Below, piece by piece: positions 8,609 through 12,294 of a stretch of DNA of 12,294 nucleotides (its first letter is position 1; every line of letters begins with the position of its first letter). Origin of the DNA: Comamonadaceae bacterium (GTDB taxonomy: Bacteria > Pseudomonadota > Gammaproteobacteria > Burkholderiales > Burkholderiaceae_C); NCBI GenBank assembly GCA_947454695.1, contig CANGMW010000048.1:1-12294 (forward strand). Direction: 5' to 3'. A program made the position numbers and the translations under genes. The notes below the pieces were generated by a model. That model was not told where the DNA came from. It was given only the letters and a program-made list of their open reading frames with translations, and searched no databases.

Positions 8609-8769
8609 CTTTGCTGAAATCGGCTGACGTGTTGACCATGTCGGTGGGTTTGGCAAGCCGGGTTACCGCCACCCTTTTTTCTTGGCGAGGTCTAGCTGGG
8701 TCACCAGTGGACGGGCTGATCAAGCCAGTTCGCGTCAGTGCCAGCTGTTTAAAGTATCGGAGTGTCCTC
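8609..8769 (+). promoter_or_regulatory. Structured leader of rpmB-rpmG with possible attenuator
   Basis: About 160 nt between the predicted transcription start and the rpmB ATG, with no convincing gene. The first half can fold as GGTGG (8643-8647) with CCACC (8669-8673), or alternatively GGGT (8660-8663) with ACCC (8671-8674) or TGGC (8651-8654) with GCCA (8668-8671). All end just before T6 (8675-8680), which resembles an attenuator or a weak trxB terminator. The second half can form AGCTGG (8694-8699) with CCAGCT (8741-8746), extended by CAC (8702-8704) with GTG (8738-8740), enclosing GGCT (8714-8717) with AGCC (8723-8726). I do not recognise a known riboswitch or ribosomal leader. Folds were found by eye only. 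Confidence 0.35.
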
Positions 8770-9003
8770 ATGGCACGCGTCTGCGTAGTAACGGGTAAAG
8801 GCCCGATGGTCGGAAACAATGTTTCCCACGCCAACAACAAAACCAAGCGCCGGTTCCTCCCGAACCTGCAATACCGCCGTTTCTGGGTCGAGTCTGAAAA
8901 CCGCTGGATTCGCCTGCGTATTTCTAACGCCGGCTTGCGTCTGATCGACAAAAACGGTATCGACTCTGTGCTCGCCGATCTGCGCGCACGTGGCCAGGCA
9001 TAA
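8770..9003 (+). CDS. rpmB: 50S ribosomal protein L28
   Basis: A 77-residue basic protein of the large ribosomal subunit. The sequence opens MARVCVVTGKGPMVGNNVSHANNKT, split here as MARVCVVTGK and GPMVGNNVSH, the family's hallmark N terminus, followed by KRRFLPNLQ (26-34) and RFWVESENRWIRLR (37-50). Length is standard for proteobacterial L28. The ATG is supported by GGAG seven nucleotides upstream; the frame stays open further upstream, but homology begins at this Met. rpmG follows after 11 nt, the usual rpmB-rpmG operon. Confidence 0.98.
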   Translation: MARVCVVTGKGPMVGNNVSHANNKTKRRFLPNLQYRRFWVESENRWIRLRISNAGLRLIDKNGIDSVLADLRARGQA

Positions 9004-9014
9004 GGAGCAGCACC

Positions 9015-9185
9015 ATGGCAACCAAAGGCGGACGCGAAAAAATCAAGCTGGAATCAACGGCCGGTACCGGTCATTTCTACACCACCAGCAAGAACAAGAA
9101 AACCATGCCCGAGAAAATGGCGATCATGAAGTTTGATCCCAAAGCTCGCAAGCACGTGGAATACAAGGAAACCAAGCTGAAGTAA
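9015..9185 (+). CDS. rpmG: 50S ribosomal protein L33 (zinc-free form)
   Basis: A 56-residue large-subunit protein starting MATKGGREKIKLESTAGTGH, with FYTTSKNKK (21-29) and a C terminus KHVEYKETKLK, all typical of bacterial L33. It has no cysteine at all, so it is the C-minus form that lacks the zinc ribbon, as is usual in proteobacteria. Its ribosome site TAAGGAG (9001-9007) overlaps the rpmB stop codon, with seven nucleotides before the ATG, indicating coordinated translation. It is followed 19 nt later by a strong intrinsic terminator. Confidence 0.98.
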   Translation: MATKGGREKIKLESTAGTGHFYTTSKNKKTMPEKMAIMKFDPKARKHVEYKETKLK

Positions 9186-9204
9186 TTCAGTCGGTTGACC
9201 AAAT

Positions 9205-9230
9205 AAAAAGCCCGCTAACGCGGGCTTTTT
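9205..9230. terminator. Intrinsic terminator after rpmG, probably bidirectional
   Basis: Perfect 11-bp stem: AAAAAGCCCGC (9205-9215) pairs with GCGGGCTTTTT (9220-9230) around a TAAC loop. The A5/T5 flanks give a U tract on both strands, so it can end rpmB-rpmG from the left and the convergent desaturase gene (stop at 9280) from the right. Confidence 0.95.
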
Positions 9231-9279
9231 GTTTGGCTCGGCAACCTGGCCGCGCAAGCAGCCGTGGCCGGTATCGTGA

Positions 9280-10494
9280 TCAGGCGCGTGCTGCGCGCAG
9301 CTGCACTGAGAAATCCCGCAAAGCGGCAATGCCACTTTCTTCAGCACGATGGCACCAGGCCTGCAAGTCGGCCAGCAACTGGTCTTTGGAGTGCGAGGTG
9401 TTGAGCCAGAGCTGACGCAACTCTTCGCGCATGGTCACCATCTTGTCCAGCGTGGGCGAAGCCTGGCGAACAGTCATCAGTTTAGGCACGGCCGATGCGG
9501 GGACTTTTTCTGCGTCACGGTGCATCCAGCGGCTGGCCGCCTTGATGACGCCGGAGTCGGCACTGCGGGCTTTGAGCGAGGCTAATTCCAACTGCATCGC
9601 ACTTTGCACGCCACGGGCGTAGCCGGCCATGAGTTCATAGCGGTTGGCAATCAGGGCTTCGAGCGTGTTGAGGTCAGCCACCGGCTTGATGTCGCCCAAC
9701 GCCAGTTTGGGCGGGGTTTTCTTGACCGTGGCCAGGCCCAAGGTCTCCAGCGTGCGGATATAAAGCCAGCCGATGTCAAACTCGTAGGGCTTGACCGACA
9801 GCTTGGCCGAGGTCGGGTAAGTGTGGTGGTTGTTGTGCAACTCTTCGCCGCCAATGATGATGCCCCAGGGGGAAATATTGGTGCTAGCGTCGGGCGCCTC
9901 AAAATTGCGGTAGCCCCAGTAGTGGCCCACGCCATTGATGATGCCGGCGGCGGTGATCGGGATCCAGGCCATCTGGACAGCCCAGACGGTCAGGCCCGCA
10001 GCGCCAAACAAGGTCAGGTCGATGATCATCATCAGCCCCACGCCTTGCCAGGAAAAACGGGTGTAAAGATTGCGCTCGATCCAGTCGTCCGGGGTGCCGT
10101 GGCCGTAACGGGCCATGGTTTCTTTGTTCTTAGATTCGGCACGGTAGAGTTCCGCGCCCTGCCAGAACACTTTTTTCAGGCCATAGACTTGCGGGCTGTG
10201 CGGGTCTTCCGCTTGCTCGCATTTGGCGTGGTGCTTGCGGTGAATCGACGCCCACTCCTTGGTCACTTGGCCGGTGGTCAGCCACAGCCAGAACCGGAAA
10301 AAATGGGCCGGGATCGGGTGCAGGTCCAAGGCCCGGTGGGCTTGATGGCGGTGCAAAAAGATGGTGACGCTGGCAATCGTCACATGGGTGAACGCCAAGG
10401 CGAACAGGACAATCTGCCACCAGGCCAGGTTCAAAACGCCATGGCTTAGCCAATCCACCGCCGCATTCAACACGGCCCAATCAGGTAACTGCAT
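9280..10494 (-). CDS. Membrane fatty acid desaturase (delta-9 type) with C-terminal extension
   Basis: Di-iron membrane enzyme that introduces a cis double bond into a saturated acyl chain (acyl-CoA or acyl-lipid) using O2 and an electron donor, raising membrane fluidity. From the ATG at 10494 (404 residues) the histidine boxes are HRHQAH (48-53), HRKHH (85-89) and HNNHH (220-224), with the extra conserved NGVGHYWGYR (187-196). Hydrophobic segments lie at about 26-47, 64-75, 152-176 and 178-190. Residues from about 263 form an additional region of some 140 residues, helical and charged, not part of the desaturase core. A GTG at 10500 would add two residues and is better spaced from the GGAGAG (10504-10509); the true start is ambiguous. 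Its predicted promoter and a leader hairpin lie upstream. Confidence 0.92.
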   Translation of the reverse strand: MQLPDWAVLNAAVDWLSHGVLNLAWWQIVLFALAFTHVTIASVTIFLHRHQAHRALDLHPIPAHFFRFWLWLTTGQVTKEWASIHRKHHAKCEQAEDPHSPQVYGLKKVFWQGAELYRAESKNKETMARYGHGTPDDWIERNLYTRFSWQGVGLMMIIDLTLFGAAGLTVWAVQMAWIPITAAGIINGVGHYWGYRNFEAPDASTNISPWGIIIGGEELHNNHHTYPTSAKLSVKPYEFDIGWLYIRTLETLGLATVKKTPPKLALGDIKPVADLNTLEALIANRYELMAGYARGVQSAMQLELASLKARSADSGVIKAASRWMHRDAEKVPASAVPKLMTVRQASPTLDKMVTMREELRQLWLNTSHSKDQLLADLQAWCHRAEESGIAALRDFSVQLRAARA

Positions 10495-10523
10495 AGTCAC
10501 TCACTCTCCATCGGTTAATAAGA

Positions 10524-10544
10524 AGGGTGGCTTGTGGCCACCCT
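10524..10544 (-). promoter_or_regulatory. Hairpin in the desaturase leader
   Basis: Perfect 8-bp inverted repeat: AGGGTGGC (10524-10531) and GCCACCCT (10537-10544) with a five-nucleotide loop. On the minus strand it would sit about four nucleotides from the predicted transcription start and be followed by TTCTTATTAA, then the ribosome site. It could stabilise the 5' end, act as a regulatory leader, or serve as a weak terminator for the upstream rsmB-like gene. Confidence 0.55.
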
Positions 10545-10554
10545 GCATGGTCAG

Positions 10555-10583
10555 ATTTTAAGGCTTTCGCCCGATTTTGACCA
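10555..10583 (-). promoter_or_regulatory. Predicted sigma70 promoter of the desaturase gene
   Basis: On the minus strand TGGTCA (10583-10578, four of six to TTGACA) is followed after exactly 17 nt by TAAAAT (10560-10555, five of six to TATAAT). Transcription would start near 10548, about 54 nt before the ATG. Confidence 0.5.
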
Positions 10584-10602
10584 GAACTATCTAAATGATG
10601 TC

Positions 10603-10630
10603 AAAAAACGTTAAATCAACGCAGTTGATT
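10603..10630 (-). terminator. Possible weak terminator at the rsmB stop codon
   Basis: Inverted repeat AATCAAC (10614-10620) and GTTGATT (10624-10630) with a three-base loop overlaps the stop codon of the methyltransferase gene. On the minus strand it is followed after five bases by T6 (10608-10603). The stem is short and AT-rich and the gap to the T tract is poor, so it is a weak candidate. Confidence 0.3.
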
Positions 10631-11900
10631 ACTTTTTTTGCCAAATTGCCGCGAAAAAGCCATCGGTTTGATGCAAATGCGGCCACAAACGCAGGTAACT
10701 GAGCTGGTTTTCACCGCCAGAACACAGGCTGGCGGCCTGCGGTACTTTCAGGGCGGCCAAGACTTCACCGGCATCCAAAGGCGTGAAATCCGGGTTGGCG
10801 GCCGAAAAGGCTTGGGCGATCTGCTCATTTTCCTGGGGCAGGATGCTGCAAGTGGCATAGACCAAGCGACCGCCCGATTTGAGCAGGCGCGCCGCACTTT
10901 GCAAAATCGCCGCCTGCTTGACGGTCATTTCTTCCACCGATTGCGGGCTTTGCCGCCATTTGAGATCCGGGTTGCGCCGCAAAGTTCCCAGTCCCGAACA
11001 AGGAGCGTCGACCAGCACGCGGTCGATTTTGCCGGCCAGGCGCTTGATGCGCTCGTCGCGCTCATGGGCGATGGCCGCCGGGTGCACATTGGACAAGCCG
11101 CTTCGCGCCAGCCGGGGTTTGAGCGCCTCCAGCCGGTGCGCGGACGTGTCAAACGCGTACAGGCGCCCGGTGCTGCGCATGGCCGCGCCGATGGCCAGCG
11201 TCTTGCCGCCAGCCCCGGCGCAAAAATCCACCACCATCTCGCCGCGCTTGGCGTCCAGCAATAAAGCCAGCAATTGCGAGCCTTCGTCTTGCACCTCAAT
11301 GGCACCCCGGGTGAAGGTATCGAGCTTGTTCAAGGCAGGCTTGCCTTTGAGCCGAAGCCCCCAGGGTGAATAAGGCGTCGTCTCCGAGGGGATACCGGCC
11401 TGATTCAGTTCTTTGCGGATGTCGGCGCGCTTGGCCGTCATGTCGTTGACCCGCAAATCCAGTCCGGCGCCCAGATTGAAACTGTCCGCCAGCGGCCAAA
11501 AGCCGTCGCCCAGTTGCGCTTTGAGCGGCTCCACCAGCCATTCCGGCAGGTTGTGACGGTGGCGCTCCATCAAATCCTGCGGCTTGACCTGGTCGCACTG
11601 GTCGAGCCAGTTTTTTTCGTGGTCGCTCAGCGCGCTTTTGAGAAAGTCACGCGGGCCGTGAAAGCCCAAAATGGCCAGTCGCCGCTCTTTGGGGCCGCTG
11701 CCCGAGGGGGCGAGGTGGTCAAACAACAGTTTCTTGCGCAGCACGGTGTAGACCGTTTCGGCCAGAGTCGCGCGCTCACGCGGCCCCAGTCCCCGGTTAT
11801 CACGGAAAAAGCGCGACACGATGGCGTCGGCGGGATGGTCAAATTTCAGCGTGAGCCGAACAAGTTCGGAACAGGCGTCAAGCAAGGCTTTAGGATGCAT
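10629..11900 (-). CDS. rsmB: RsmB/NOP-family rRNA (cytosine-C5) methyltransferase
   Basis: SAM-dependent RNA m5C methyltransferase; E. coli RsmB methylates C967 of 16S rRNA. Numbered from the ATG at 11900 (423 residues): an N-terminal helical region (about 1-130) that may correspond to the NusB-like domain of RsmB; then the catalytic domain with SAM motif I VVDFCAGAGGKT (223-234), the acidic YAFDTSAHRLE (248-258), motif IV VDAPCSGLGT (297-306) with Cys301, and motif VI VYATCSILPQEN (347-358) with Cys351. The two cysteines are the release residue and the catalytic nucleophile of the family. An ATG at 11918 would add six residues; neither start has a clear ribosome site, and I prefer MHPKALLDA by recall of related proteins. 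Exact RNA target is not proven; other NOP-family members are possible. Confidence 0.9.
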   Translation of the reverse strand: MHPKALLDACSELVRLTLKFDHPADAIVSRFFRDNRGLGPRERATLAETVYTVLRKKLLFDHLAPSGSGPKERRLAILGFHGPRDFLKSALSDHEKNWLDQCDQVKPQDLMERHRHNLPEWLVEPLKAQLGDGFWPLADSFNLGAGLDLRVNDMTAKRADIRKELNQAGIPSETTPYSPWGLRLKGKPALNKLDTFTRGAIEVQDEGSQLLALLLDAKRGEMVVDFCAGAGGKTLAIGAAMRSTGRLYAFDTSAHRLEALKPRLARSGLSNVHPAAIAHERDERIKRLAGKIDRVLVDAPCSGLGTLRRNPDLKWRQSPQSVEEMTVKQAAILQSAARLLKSGGRLVYATCSILPQENEQIAQAFSAANPDFTPLDAGEVLAALKVPQAASLCSGGENQLSYLRLWPHLHQTDGFFAAIWQKK

Positions 11901-11982
11901 AGCCTGCGATTGTCCCATGAGCGGCGCTCAGTGCGCTTCCTGTCAATCCCCCTTGACCGTCATCCATCCACCAAGACCTGCC

Positions 11983-12249
11983 ATGTCTGAAGAACACCTG
12001 CCTGCGCTGATCACGACCCGACCGGGCTTTTACCGGCATTACAAAAACCTGCCCTACCAGGTGCTCGGCACCGTGCGCCACAGCGAAACCCTGGAGCCCA
12101 TGACCCTGTACCGCGCCCTGTACGGCGAGCAAGGCTTGTGGGTCAGGCCGGCGGCCATGTTCAATGAAGAGGTCGAAATCAATGGCGTGCGGCAACCGCG
12201 TTTTGCCTGGGTGGGACCCGCCCCCGAGGATCAGACGCCGCTGCCCTGA
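11983..12249 (+). CDS. DUF1653 domain protein
   Basis: An 88-residue soluble protein built on the DUF1653 pattern: FYRHYKNLPYQVLGTVRHSE begins at residue 16, then TLEPMTLYRALYG (36-48), GLWVRPAAMF (51-60) and QPRFAWVG (71-78). The domain is small, widespread and of unknown function; the conserved aromatic and Arg/His/Glu residues suggest a compact beta fold. Members occur alone or fused to other domains. The ATG is in a CC-ATG-TCT context with only a weak AAGACC upstream. It diverges from the methyltransferase gene, with 82 nt between the preferred starts, and I see no clear promoter in that gap. GC content and codon use look like the neighbours. Confidence 0.9.
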   Translation: MSEEHLPALITTRPGFYRHYKNLPYQVLGTVRHSETLEPMTLYRALYGEQGLWVRPAAMFNEEVEINGVRQPRFAWVGPAPEDQTPLP

Positions 12250-12262
12250 ACCTCAAGGGGGT

Positions 12263-12294
12263 TCAAAGACTGCGCAGCGTGTCGACAATGGCGC
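12263..12294 (-). CDS. Possible C-terminal end of a further minus-strand gene
   Basis: Reading the minus strand from the right edge gives AIVDTLRSL followed by TGA. The stop is 13 nt from the DUF1653 stop, which would make the two genes convergent. Only nine codons are visible, and this much open frame occurs often by chance, so it rests on the otherwise near-complete coding density of the window. No family can be named. Confidence 0.25.
   Translation of the reverse strand, partial: AIVDTLRSL

Noticed and set aside
8611..8769. The rpmB frame stays open upstream (TTG at 8611, in-frame ATG at 8638), which would add up to 53 residues to L28.
   Set aside because: L28 homology begins exactly at the Met at 8770, which has its own GGAG at proper spacing; the upstream residues look like no protein family.

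Overview
The window is an ordinary, gene-dense piece of a high-GC betaproteobacterial chromosome. The flavour of the proteins (ArgH, compact FtsK, LolA, a RsmB-like methyltransferase, a desaturase with a long tail, Cys-less L33) suggests order Burkholderiales, probably family Comamonadaceae (Rhodoferax/Polaromonas/Limnohabitans-like). That placement is recognition by eye, not a search. I see no tRNA, rRNA, insertion sequence, prophage, CRISPR array or other sign of a mobile region, and no obviously new multi-gene system. What deserves a second look is regulatory structure and a few odd residues in otherwise familiar proteins.

Layout. Positions 1-3545 hold four minus-strand genes read right to left: argH (argininosuccinate lyase), a hemerythrin whose start overlaps the argH stop by 4 nt, 6-phosphofructokinase, and the first 140 codons of an FMN-dependent alpha-hydroxy-acid oxidase/dehydrogenase cut by the window edge. 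Gaps are -4, 36 and 76 nt, so they could form one transcript. A 61-residue, charge-segregated small protein (3626-3811, plus strand) diverges from argH and converges with lolA, leaving only 3 nt between the two stop codons. Positions 3815-7521 hold a second minus-strand cluster: a Crp/Fnr-family regulator, ftsK (chromosome translocation at the septum) and lolA (lipoprotein carrier), the last two overlapping.

From 7627 the plus strand carries trxB (thioredoxin reductase), then a leader of about 160 nt with a perfect -10 box and hairpins, then rpmB and rpmG (ribosomal proteins L28 and L33) and a textbook intrinsic terminator at 9205-9230. The 105-nt region between the Crp/Fnr gene and trxB holds an exact GTGA-N6-TCAC palindrome, the core of a Crp-type operator. 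On the minus strand at 9280-11900 follow a membrane fatty acid desaturase, with its own predicted promoter and a 5'-end hairpin, and upstream of it a RsmB-type rRNA m5C methyltransferase. A DUF1653 protein (11983-12249, plus) diverges from the latter, and the last 32 nt may be the end of a further minus-strand gene.

How the genes work together: most are housekeeping (arginine synthesis, glycolysis, cell division, envelope lipoprotein traffic, redox balance, ribosome assembly). Two mild themes are oxygen/redox (hemerythrin, flavin hydroxy-acid oxidase, thioredoxin reductase, O2-dependent desaturase) and ribosome biogenesis (L28, L33, RsmB-like). Any functional link between them is inference.
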